The notes under the pieces were generated by a model. The model was not told where the DNA came from and did no database searches. It saw only the letters and a program-made list of their open reading frames with translations. DNA of 58,372 nt from Lachnospiraceae bacterium (GTDB lineage Bacteria; Bacillota; Clostridia; Lachnospirales; Lachnospiraceae). Shown piece by piece: positions 16,647-24,063 of the stretch. The DNA lies in contig JAEEYF010000020.1 in the NCBI GenBank assembly GCA_016291655.1, positions 1-58,372 on the forward strand. Reading direction: 5' to 3'. The stretch's first letter is position 1, and each line of letters opens with the position of its first letter. A program made the translations under genes and the position numbers.

Positions 16647-17360
16647 ATGGAAAAGAATAATAAATTATCAATAGTAACAAAAGGCTTCTTTAAAGAAAAC
16701 CCTGTATTCGTGCTTGTTTTGGGAACCTGTCCCACACTTGCCGTAACAACGGGCGTTATCGGAGCCATAAGCATGGGACTGGCAGCTACAGCCGTTCTCA
16801 TCTGCTCAAACCTCGCTATCTCTCTTTTGAGAAAGATCATTCCCGATAAGGTAAGGATTCCTTGCTACATTGTTATCATCGCAGGCTTCGTTACCATCGT
16901 TCAGATGCTGATGCATGCTTATCTGCCGGATCTGTACGATCTTCTGGGCGTTTATCTCGCACTGATCACGGTTAACTGTATCATCCTCGGTCGTGCGGAA
17001 ATGTTCGCAAGCAAGAATTCCCCCGTGGATTCCGTTCTCGACGGACTCGGAATGGGACTTGGCTTCACCATCGCTCTGCTCTTCATGGCAACCATCCGTG
17101 AAGTGTTCGGCGCAGGTGCGTTTGCGGGCATAGAGATCCCCTTCCTTAAGGATCATACGGTAGGCTTCCTTGTAAAGAGCCCCGGCGGCTTCCTTGTTTT
17201 CGGTCTTCTGATCGCGATCGTTACCTTCGTTATGAACCGCAAGGGTAAGAAAGCTCCCGAGCTCAAGTGTGCAGGATGTCCTGTGGCAGCTGTATGCTCG
17301 GCTGCGGATAAAGAAAATAGCGCTTCACTTGAAGAGGCAAAGAAAGGAGCGCAGGCATAA
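16647..17360 (+). CDS. rnfE: Rnf complex subunit RnfE with Cys-bearing tail
   Basis: A 237-residue six-helix membrane subunit of the RnfE/NqrD family (GTCPTLAVTTG, NCIILGRAEMFA). After the last helix there is a ~40-residue hydrophilic tail containing CAGCPVAAVC, three cysteines close together, and then a Lys/Glu-rich end. The core is standard; whether the tail binds a metal is unknown. TAATG links it to rnfA, and GGAGG precedes its ATG. Confidence 0.93.
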   Translation: MEKNNKLSIVTKGFFKENPVFVLVLGTCPTLAVTTGVIGAISMGLAATAVLICSNLAISLLRKIIPDKVRIPCYIVIIAGFVTIVQMLMHAYLPDLYDLLGVYLALITVNCIILGRAEMFASKNSPVDSVLDGLGMGLGFTIALLFMATIREVFGAGAFAGIEIPFLKDHTVGFLVKSPGGFLVFGLLIAIVTFVMNRKGKKAPELKCAGCPVAAVCSAADKENSASLEEAKKGAQA

Positions 17361-17953
17361 TGTTTAAAGAACTTGTAATCATCTTAATGACATCGGTACT
17401 TGTAAACAACTACGTTTTAAGCCGTTTCCTCGGTATCTGCCCTTTCCTCGGAGTTTCCAAAAAGCTCGATCAGGCAACGGGCATGGGCGTTGCGGTTATC
17501 TTCGTAATGATGATGGCTACGGCGGTAACCTACCCCATCTACTACGGCCTACTCGTTCCCAACGATCTGGACTACCTGCAGACCATCGTCTTCATCCTTG
17601 TTATCGCAGCGCTTGTACAGTTTATCGAGATCGTACTTAAGAAGTACATACCGAGCCTTCACAAGGCTCTCGGTGTTTACCTGCCGCTCATCACTACCAA
17701 CTGTGCTGTGCTCGGTGTTACGATCAACAACATCACCGACGATTACAATTTTGCACAGTCCATGGTAAGCTCACTGGGCTGCGGTCTCGGCTTCCTTTTG
17801 GCAATGGTGATCTTTTCGGGTGTACGTTCAAAGCTTGACGGTCCCGAGACCCCCAAGGCATTCCGCGGATTGCCTTCAACATTGATCGCCGCTTCTATCG
17901 TATCTCTTGCATTCATGGGATTTGCAGGGATAATCGATAATCTGTTTGCTTAA
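17360..17953 (+). CDS. rnfA: Rnf complex subunit RnfA
   Basis: A 197-residue six-helix membrane subunit, homologous to RnfE (NNYVLSRFLGICPFLGVSK, TTNCAVLGV). RnfA and RnfE form an antiparallel pair around a membrane iron-sulfur centre formed by the conserved Cys of each half. Length and motifs are as expected for the family. Confidence 0.95.
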   Translation: MFKELVIILMTSVLVNNYVLSRFLGICPFLGVSKKLDQATGMGVAVIFVMMMATAVTYPIYYGLLVPNDLDYLQTIVFILVIAALVQFIEIVLKKYIPSLHKALGVYLPLITTNCAVLGVTINNITDDYNFAQSMVSSLGCGLGFLLAMVIFSGVRSKLDGPETPKAFRGLPSTLIAASIVSLAFMGFAGIIDNLFA

Positions 17954-17965
17954 GGAGGTGCGATT

Positions 17966-18793
17966 ATGGAAGGAATTATCATTGCGGTCATAGTTGTGGC
18001 CGCTGTCGGACTTGTATGCGGTATAGTCCTCGCCCTCGCTTCTCACTTTATGGACGTTCCCGTTGACGAGCGTTTCACCAAGGCTCGTGCCTGTCTTCCC
18101 GGTGCCAACTGCGGTGCCTGCGGATACACCGGATGCGACGGATATGCCAAGGCTCTCGCAGACGGCGAAACAGACAAGACCAACCTCTGCGTTCCCGGCG
18201 GTGACGTAGCCGCCAAAGGCATTTCAGAGGCTCTCGGCCTCGCTTTCGCGGATGTAGAGGAAAAGGTTGCTTTCGTTCATTGTAACGGCAACTGCGATCC
18301 TTCAAAGGACAGAGCTCACTACGACGGCATAGGCGATTGCAAATCCGCTTCACTCATCTACGGTGGTCCCGAGGCTTGCGTATACGGCTGTCTCGGCTTC
18401 GGAGACTGTGCAAAGGCCTGTCCCGAAAAAGCTATATGCATGGATCGCGGTATCGCGAGCATAGACATAAACAAGTGCATAGGCTGCGGCATATGCGTAC
18501 GCACATGTCCCAAGCAGATCATCTCGCTGCTCAGCGTTCCCGTCAAAACGGTTGTTCAATGCTCCAGCAGGGAAAAGGGTGCCAATACGAGAAAGGCCTG
18601 CTCCAACGGTTGTATAGGCTGTAAGAAGTGCGAACTCAACTGTCCTTCACACGCTGTAAAGGTCATCGACAACCTCGCTGTGATCGACTATTCTATCTGC
18701 AACAACTGCGGAAAGTGTGCGGAGGTTTGCCCCGTAGGCTGCATGCAGCTTACCAACTTCAGCACCGGCTGCAGCGCACAGCACGCGCTGTGA
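17966..18793 (+). CDS. rnfB: Rnf complex subunit RnfB (polyferredoxin)
   Basis: A 275-residue subunit that accepts electrons from reduced ferredoxin. One N-terminal helix (about 5-27) is followed by the Rnf-specific iron-sulfur domain (ANCGACGYTGCDGY) and four ferredoxin-like cysteine motifs (CLGFGDCAKACP, CIGCGICVRTCP, CIGCKKCELNCP, CNNCGKCAEVCP), so five or more [4Fe-4S] clusters are likely. It follows AAGGAGG and is the last gene of the operon, closed by a hairpin terminator. Confidence 0.95.
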   Translation: MEGIIIAVIVVAAVGLVCGIVLALASHFMDVPVDERFTKARACLPGANCGACGYTGCDGYAKALADGETDKTNLCVPGGDVAAKGISEALGLAFADVEEKVAFVHCNGNCDPSKDRAHYDGIGDCKSASLIYGGPEACVYGCLGFGDCAKACPEKAICMDRGIASIDINKCIGCGICVRTCPKQIISLLSVPVKTVVQCSSREKGANTRKACSNGCIGCKKCELNCPSHAVKVIDNLAVIDYSICNNCGKCAEVCPVGCMQLTNFSTGCSAQHAL

Positions 18794-18823
18794 TCGAAGG
18801 CTCATCCGGCAAAGCAAAAAAAC

Positions 18824-18866
18824 AAAGGGTACATATTCATCTTGATATGTACCCTTATTATTATAT
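18824..18866. terminator. Bidirectional terminator between rnfB and small membrane gene
   Basis: Twelve-base-pair hairpin (arms 18825-18836 and 18845-18856, AAGGGTACATAT). On the minus strand it is followed by TTTGTTTTTTTG, on the plus strand by ATTATTATTATA, so it can serve both convergent genes, best in the leftward direction. Confidence 0.8.
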
Positions 18867-19190
18867 GATTTTAAGTCTTTTTTGCCTTTTCTCCTCTTCA
18901 TCCCTCTTGTTCTTCTTATAGAAGTGATCGTTCAGAAGGACATAAACTGCGCCGAGCAACACTATCGAAACCACCACGATCCATACACAGGAATGATTGA
19001 CATTTTTGGACTGTTTGACCTCTTTGTCCTCCTTCTGCGTCTCCCTTATATTGTTTTCGCAGGTAACACCGGTTTTTTCTCTTTCCGCTTCGATCTCCCC
19101 GTATGCATATTCCGCCTGAGCGACCAACACTGCAGCCAGCGTCAAAAGACAGGCTGTAACCACCCGTAAACTCCCCCGTTCTCTCTTCAT
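18861..19190 (-). CDS. Small secreted or membrane protein of unknown function
   Basis: A 109-residue protein: N-terminal signal-like helix (about 8-26, ending AQAEYA), a charged middle of about 40 residues (EAEREKTGV, KEDKEVKQSK), a C-terminal membrane helix (about 68-88) and a strongly basic tail. It would sit with the charged loop outside and the tail inside. AGAGGA precedes the ATG. It has its own promoter and an unusually long leader with two hairpins. I do not recognise a family. Confidence 0.65.
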   Translation of the reverse strand: MKRERGSLRVVTACLLTLAAVLVAQAEYAYGEIEAEREKTGVTCENNIRETQKEDKEVKQSKNVNHSCVWIVVVSIVLLGAVYVLLNDHFYKKNKRDEEEKRQKRLKII

Positions 19191-19208
19191 AAATCTTCCT
19201 CTTTTTCT

Positions 19209-19250
19209 ACGACCGCTTTTCGATCGTCGCTAACACCGCCTTTCAGGCGG
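19209..19250 (-). promoter_or_regulatory. Structured leader of the small membrane gene
   Basis: In the ~117 nt leader, minus-strand hairpins CCGCC/GGCGG with loop TGAAA (19236-19250) and ACGATCG/CGGTCGT with loop AAAAG (19209-19227, one G-U pair) stand side by side, the second ending about 15 bases before the AGAGGA ribosome site. It could be a regulatory RNA element; it does not match a riboswitch consensus I know. Confidence 0.4.
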
Positions 19251-19313
19251 ACCCACCTAACAGAAACAAATATTTTTGACTATTCTGATTATGCCCAAGG
19301 TGATAGTGAATTT

Positions 19314-19342
19314 ATCTTACAATATAAAAATGTTTCTGTCAA
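19314..19342 (-). promoter_or_regulatory. Promoter of the small membrane gene
   Basis: Minus strand TTGACA (19337-19342), 17-base spacer, TAAGAT (19314-19319), about 120 bases before the start codon at 19190. Confidence 0.7.
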
Positions 19343-19392
19343 CAAGTTTTTCCATTTAATCTCAAATCCGGTCTTATTTTGCATATATGCAC

Positions 19393-19427
19393 AAAAAAGA
19401 CAGGTCAGCTTTCGCCGGACCCGTCTT
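19393..19427 (-). terminator. Terminator of the LTA-synthase-like gene
   Basis: Minus-strand stem AAGACGGGTC/GACCTGTCTT (arms 418-427 and 397-406 of the 19 kb block, one G-U pair) followed by a T run (19393-19398), 15 bases behind the stop codon. Confidence 0.85.
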
Positions 19428-19442
19428 TTCTTTTTCTGTCTT

Positions 19443-21689
19443 TTATGGTATCAATTGCATAATTTTCGAAAAATAATCTTTATCGATTATTATCCGACTT
19501 ACCTTGTATCTGTTGGCAGTCTCATTGAGCCACATGGACACTTCGTCGTCGGAAACAGGCGCATCCGTGCGCTGCTGCACGATCACCTTCTTATCCTTAT
19601 GTCTTGTAAAGGTGTCGGTCATATACTTGTATGTGCCCTTAAAGATAACAAAGCCGGGATAATCCGACAAAATGTCACGTCCCATCAGCAGTCTGGAGTC
19701 AAACTCGATGCCGAAGAGATTCAGAAGCGTAGGCACAATATCTACCGGACAGGCAGTCTTGTCAATAACGAAGGTGTCTTCCATTGCGGCATTCCAGATG
19801 ACAAGATGATTCTTGTACACTTCGTAATTCATGTCAACTTCGTGACCGTAGAATTCGCTGAAGTAGGTATTCGAAGGAAGGTTGTCATTCTCTGCGGCGC
19901 TCTCCAGGCCGTAAGGATAATGGTCCGCATTGATGACAATGACCGTCTTTTCCAGAGCCCCCGCTTCCGTGAGCTGCGCGATCAGACTGTTGATAGCAAG
20001 TTCCAGTTCGTAATTCGCTGCGATATAGCCCTTCAAAATGTCGGAGTAAGGGAGATCCGCCATCTCGTCAAAGTGCCGCGCAACCATGGAATTTCCCTTC
20101 ACGGTGTAATTTGTATGTCCGGAAACCGTCATGTAGTAGGTGTGGAAGGGCTGTCCGGTCTTTTTCCATTCCTCAAGATACTCGGAAACCGAATTCTGCA
20201 TCATCTCGAGATCCGACTGCGGCCACATCTTCGTGATCTTAAGTGCGTAATCGCGGCTTGTCACACCGTCTATCGTTCCGCCGTTCATTCCTCTGTATGT
20301 GTCGTAGCCAAAGCAGCTGAGTATTGCATTTCTCTGGTAGTAATCAAAGGTGTGATTATGATAGGCATATGTCTTGTAACCGTTTCTCTTAAAGACATTT
20401 CCCAGTGCATAGGGCATGGCGTTGTTGGTCTTCTTTGCATCCGCTGCCGCAGATTCATCCTCCTTTGTGTCCAGATCGTCAAGAGTCATGGAGCAACGTC
20501 TTCCGTTGTGTTTTCCTTCGGGCAGCAATCCGCTGATGCCCGCAAACTCTCCGTCGACCGTGGAGGTGTACCAGAGAGGATTGTAAAAGTTTGTAAAATC
20601 AAAGCAACTGTGGATCATCTTGTACAGCGTCGGGGTCACTTCCTCCGATACAGCAAGCGGTGACCATGCTTCGGCAGTGATAAAGATCAGATTGTAGCCT
20701 TTAAACATGCCCGTAAATTCATTCTTATTGCTGGGTATCTCCGCAGCAAAGTAATCATCCACGAATTTCAGTTCCTTGTCGCTCTCCTCGCTCGCGATAG
20801 CCTTAAAATCGATATTCAGCACCTGAGGGCTTCGATCGATGGGTGTTGGTGTTGGCGTAGGCGTATCAGTGGGCAAAGGTGTATTTGTGGGTGTATGCTG
20901 AGGTGCCCGTGTAGGCTCCGGAGTAGGTGTAGGTGAAGGCGTGGACGTAGGTGAAGGAGTGGGAGTGGGTGTCGGCGTAAATTTCACCGCGACAAATTCC
21001 CCGGGATCCTTCTTCCCGAAATCTATGCCCGTTTTATAGTGGATCGTCTCCGCAACATCATGCCGCATATAGACAAGCATCCCCAGGATTTCAACCCCTT
21101 CTTCGTCCGAATACTCATTGCGATAGAGGTCATATGCTCCCATATCCTCTTTCTTCGATGGAAGAAGTGTCAGGCAGAAGAGCAGATAGCAGGCAGCCGC
21201 TCCGCCGAGGCGAATGACTGTTGCTTTCCATACAGGGCGCGTGTAGTCGGTGATCTTCAGCACTGTAAGCACGATCATGGCTACGATCGGAAGAAGCATG
21301 AAAATGATGTTTCCGAGATTGTTTGTGATCGCCTTCGTAAACATCTCTCTGAACTGCAATGCATCAGTTCCGACATTCATGGCAGTGAACAGCGACATAA
21401 AAACGCCGAACACGCTCAGATAGATAACCTGTGCGATGAAATAGACCGTCATCACGCCGGCAAAAACAAATGAAAGTACAATATTTACGATCTTCGGGAA
21501 CAGACTGCACACAACCGAAAGCACGAGCCCCACGGTCAATGCGATCAGGCCCGAGTAAATGAAACTAGCGAGATCAAATCTCTTGTAGATTTCAATATGT
21601 GCGATCACTTCCAGCAGAAGAGGAACGATCGCTATGAGATTCGTCTTCTTGAAGTCCGGTAAAGTGTCCACTTTAAATTTACTGCTCAT
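19443..21689 (-). CDS. LTA-synthase-family sulfatase with Thr-Pro linker
   Basis: A 748-residue membrane enzyme. About five N-terminal helices (20-185) precede a Thr/Pro/Ser-repeat linker (about 235-300) and an alkaline-phosphatase-like sulfatase domain (about 320-680). LtaS-type active-site elements are recognisable: Glu in LIFITAEAW, nucleophile Thr in YTSTVDGEF, SGHTNY, and metal-binding Asp-His in VINADHYP. The family transfers glycerol-phosphate or phosphoethanolamine head groups on the outer membrane face. The long TP linker is unlike LtaS and should hold the domain away from the membrane. The ORF follows the HTH gene by 14 bases, so the HTH protein probably controls it. Confidence 0.85.
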   Translation of the reverse strand: MSSKFKVDTLPDFKKTNLIAIVPLLLEVIAHIEIYKRFDLASFIYSGLIALTVGLVLSVVCSLFPKIVNIVLSFVFAGVMTVYFIAQVIYLSVFGVFMSLFTAMNVGTDALQFREMFTKAITNNLGNIIFMLLPIVAMIVLTVLKITDYTRPVWKATVIRLGGAAACYLLFCLTLLPSKKEDMGAYDLYRNEYSDEEGVEILGMLVYMRHDVAETIHYKTGIDFGKKDPGEFVAVKFTPTPTPTPSPTSTPSPTPTPEPTRAPQHTPTNTPLPTDTPTPTPTPIDRSPQVLNIDFKAIASEESDKELKFVDDYFAAEIPSNKNEFTGMFKGYNLIFITAEAWSPLAVSEEVTPTLYKMIHSCFDFTNFYNPLWYTSTVDGEFAGISGLLPEGKHNGRRCSMTLDDLDTKEDESAAADAKKTNNAMPYALGNVFKRNGYKTYAYHNHTFDYYQRNAILSCFGYDTYRGMNGGTIDGVTSRDYALKITKMWPQSDLEMMQNSVSEYLEEWKKTGQPFHTYYMTVSGHTNYTVKGNSMVARHFDEMADLPYSDILKGYIAANYELELAINSLIAQLTEAGALEKTVIVINADHYPYGLESAAENDNLPSNTYFSEFYGHEVDMNYEVYKNHLVIWNAAMEDTFVIDKTACPVDIVPTLLNLFGIEFDSRLLMGRDILSDYPGFVIFKGTYKYMTDTFTRHKDKKVIVQQRTDAPVSDDEVSMWLNETANRYKVSRIIIDKDYFSKIMQLIP

Positions 21690-21702
21690 TTCACAACCTT
21701 CT

Positions 21703-22176
21703 TTAAGCGTTTTTATTTGTTACCTTTTCGGTCCAAAATTTTAAAGCATCAACTGTGGCGGAAAGCTTCTCAAGATTATTCTGTATTCTTTCGAAATCAT
21801 GTTTTTCGTCGTCGGTGATCCTTCCGTCAACCGTAATCTCTACGAGTCTGTTTCTCTCCTTGTTCAACTTCTCAAGTGAATCCAGCGTTTCCAGAACTAT
21901 CTGAGACAACTGATCGACCTTGACCTCCGTCATGTACTTCATGCCTATGCTGCATTCATGGGTGCAATAGTAGTTGCACAGCTCGGGAGAATTGTAGCAC
22001 TCGCTCATCGCCAGCACTTCCTCGGGACGAGCAGCAGATCTCTCATTCTCGATCTTCTCGATCCTGTCGGCCGAAACAAACTCCATCATTTCGCCTGCCT
22101 TTTCACGGGTAAGATTGCAGCTCTCACGCGTCTCCTGATAGATATTCTTGTTTTCTTTTACAGATTTCTTTCCCAT
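21703..22176 (-). CDS. HTH protein with Cys cluster and coiled coil
   Basis: A 157-residue protein. The N-terminal ~60 residues look like an XRE helix-turn-helix (CNLTREKAGEMMEFVSADRI, KIENERS). It is followed by CNYYCTHECSIG, four cysteines within 17 residues counting LCNYYC, and a C-terminal coiled coil (about 85-150). The Cys cluster could bind a metal or sense redox state. Start chosen at 22176 behind GAGGGAG; an in-frame ATG 21 codons earlier has no ribosome site. First gene of a two-gene transcript with the LTA-synthase-like enzyme. Confidence 0.7.
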   Translation of the reverse strand: MGKKSVKENKNIYQETRESCNLTREKAGEMMEFVSADRIEKIENERSAARPEEVLAMSECYNSPELCNYYCTHECSIGMKYMTEVKVDQLSQIVLETLDSLEKLNKERNRLVEITVDGRITDDEKHDFERIQNNLEKLSATVDALKFWTEKVTNKNA

Positions 22177-22246
22177 TATGACTCCCTCGTAATAACAAAA
22201 AACTATTTGCTGCAATATGCGTAAAACCGAAACGCACATTTAAGGT

Positions 22247-22275
22247 ATTATAATGTATTTTTAAACCGATGTCCA
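22247..22275 (-). promoter_or_regulatory. Promoter of the HTH/LTA-synthase unit
   Basis: Minus strand TGGACA (22270-22275), 17-base spacer, TATAAT (22247-22252). The leader carries an eight-pair hairpin ATGTGCGT/ACGCATAT before the GAGGGAG ribosome site. Confidence 0.75.
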
Positions 22276-22284
22276 CAAACTTCT

Positions 22285-24063
22285 CTATGCCAGCTTATAA
22301 TTCTCCGCCTGAGCATTGAACAGCTTGTAATAGAGGCTGTCTGTCTTTTTCATGAGGTTGTCGTGAGTATCGAAATCCGCAACCGTTCCTCCGTCTATGA
22401 TGAGGATCTTGTCACAGAAACGGGAAGAACTCATACGGTGGGAAATATAAAAGGCCGTCTTGTCCTCCACCAGATCGTTAAACTTCTCGTATATTTCCGC
22501 TTCAGCTATCGGATCCAGCGCGGAAGCAGGCTCATCGAGGATGACCATTTCCGCATCCTTCTTGTAGATGGCACGGGCTATGGCGATCTTCTGTGACTGT
22601 CCGCCGGACATTTCTATGCCGTCTTTGTCATATTCCTTACCGAATCGGGTTTCAATACCCTTTTCCAGTTCGTTCACCTTTTCTCTCATGCCGACCTCGT
22701 CGATCAGCTTGTTGATCTTGTTCACATCATCCCCTTCCGGAACGCATGAAATGTTCTCGCGGATGGAGAAGTTAAAGATGCTGTAATCCTGGAATACAGC
22801 GGATATCTTAGACATATAGCTGTTGTACTCGTAGTCGAGGATGTTCCTTCCGTTCACAAGGATCTCGCCGGAATCGGGCTTGAACATGCGGCAGATCAGC
22901 TTTACGAGAGTGGATTTTCCCGCGCCGTTTAAACCGACAACGGAGATCTTCTGTCCGCGCTTTACCTCAAAGGAAATGTTCCTGAGCACAGGCTTCTCTG
23001 CCTTGGGATAGGTAAAGGTCACGTCTCTGAATTCAATGGTCTCGATCTCACCGGTAAAAATCTCCTTGTTCTTTTCCTTGACCTCCTCGGGGATCTGCAT
23101 GAACTCAAGATAAGGCTTCAGGAAAGCCGTTACCTGGAGAAGCGATACCACATTTCCGCCCACTCTTCCCATGGAAGTCGCAAAGGTGATCGTAGATGTG
23201 ACATACATGGTAAGATCACCAAGCGAAAGCAGCCTTCCGAACCTGTCCGAAACGGTTCTGATGCCGACATAGACATAGGCAAACGCGGAAACCAGAACTC
23301 CCACGGAGCTCATTAAACCTGTAGCGATCCCGACTTTACGGAACATCTGAGTAAAATTGGTGCAGATATCTTTGTTGGTATCGCCCAGGGTCTTGGTTAT
23401 CATGGGTTCCATTCCGTAGAGGCGGATCTCCTTCTGTGAATCCTTCCCCATCGCAAGATTAAAATAGTAGCCCAAACGACGATTTATGGGGATCAGGTTC
23501 TGCTGGAACCAGATCATGGTCTTTGAAATGATACCGTAAAACATCAGCATAAGCAGGAATGCCACAACAAGCGCGATGATCAAAACCGGACCGAGTGTCG
23601 CCATTACAACCAGCAGGCCCACAAGAGTAGCAATGTTGCTCATTGTCTCAGCCAGACTCTCGATCGTGTTCTCGATGGCATTTTGATTGTTTATCGCAAA
23701 AACCGCTCTCTCTTTGAGATCGAGATAATAGGGATCTTCGAGATAGGAATACTCGATGTTCATGATCTTCTTGCTCATGGCTCTTCTCATGTACAGCGCA
23801 ACCTTCTCGCGTTTTACTTCGGCATATCTCGTAATGATATTGTTGATGAGCTGCATGCCGACTATATTGGCTATGATCAGTCCGACATACAATAAAAGCG
23901 TATCTACTTCTCTGTTCCCCAAAAGTTCATCTATGAGAAGCTTGGGAAAGTAAACGTTAAAGATGGCCTGAACAGCTTTGAGCGCTGCCTGAAGGATCAT
24001 TACAAGCATATAATCGGGCGCCGTTTTCCATGCCAGTTTTAAGAAATGTTTCATTGCTTTCAT
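22285..24063 (-). CDS. ABC exporter, fused membrane and ATPase domains (subunit 2)
   Basis: A 592-residue half-transporter: six-helix membrane domain (about 15-315) then an ATPase domain with Walker A GLNGAGKSTL, signature SGGQSQKIAIARA, Walker B MVILDEPASALDP and switch His in YISHRMSS, all intact. Its start overlaps the end of the preceding ABC gene by four bases, so the two should form a heterodimer. The substrate is not evident; proximity to TldD/TldE hints at a peptide. Last gene of the leftward series that begins with the esterase lipoprotein. Confidence 0.9.
   Translation of the reverse strand: MKAMKHFLKLAWKTAPDYMLVMILQAALKAVQAIFNVYFPKLLIDELLGNREVDTLLLYVGLIIANIVGMQLINNIITRYAEVKREKVALYMRRAMSKKIMNIEYSYLEDPYYLDLKERAVFAINNQNAIENTIESLAETMSNIATLVGLLVVMATLGPVLIIALVVAFLLMLMFYGIISKTMIWFQQNLIPINRRLGYYFNLAMGKDSQKEIRLYGMEPMITKTLGDTNKDICTNFTQMFRKVGIATGLMSSVGVLVSAFAYVYVGIRTVSDRFGRLLSLGDLTMYVTSTITFATSMGRVGGNVVSLLQVTAFLKPYLEFMQIPEEVKEKNKEIFTGEIETIEFRDVTFTYPKAEKPVLRNISFEVKRGQKISVVGLNGAGKSTLVKLICRMFKPDSGEILVNGRNILDYEYNSYMSKISAVFQDYSIFNFSIRENISCVPEGDDVNKINKLIDEVGMREKVNELEKGIETRFGKEYDKDGIEMSGGQSQKIAIARAIYKKDAEMVILDEPASALDPIAEAEIYEKFNDLVEDKTAFYISHRMSSSRFCDKILIIDGGTVADFDTHDNLMKKTDSLYYKLFNAQAENYKLA

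Noticed and set aside
19200-19260. Possible c-di-GMP (GEMM) or other known riboswitch in the small membrane gene leader
   Set aside because: The conserved bases of the classes I know were not found; only two simple hairpins can be supported.
19455-20663. A 402-codon plus-strand frame inside the LTA-synthase-like gene
   Set aside because: Antisense shadow of a gene with clear sulfatase motifs; no ribosome site and no recognisable domain.
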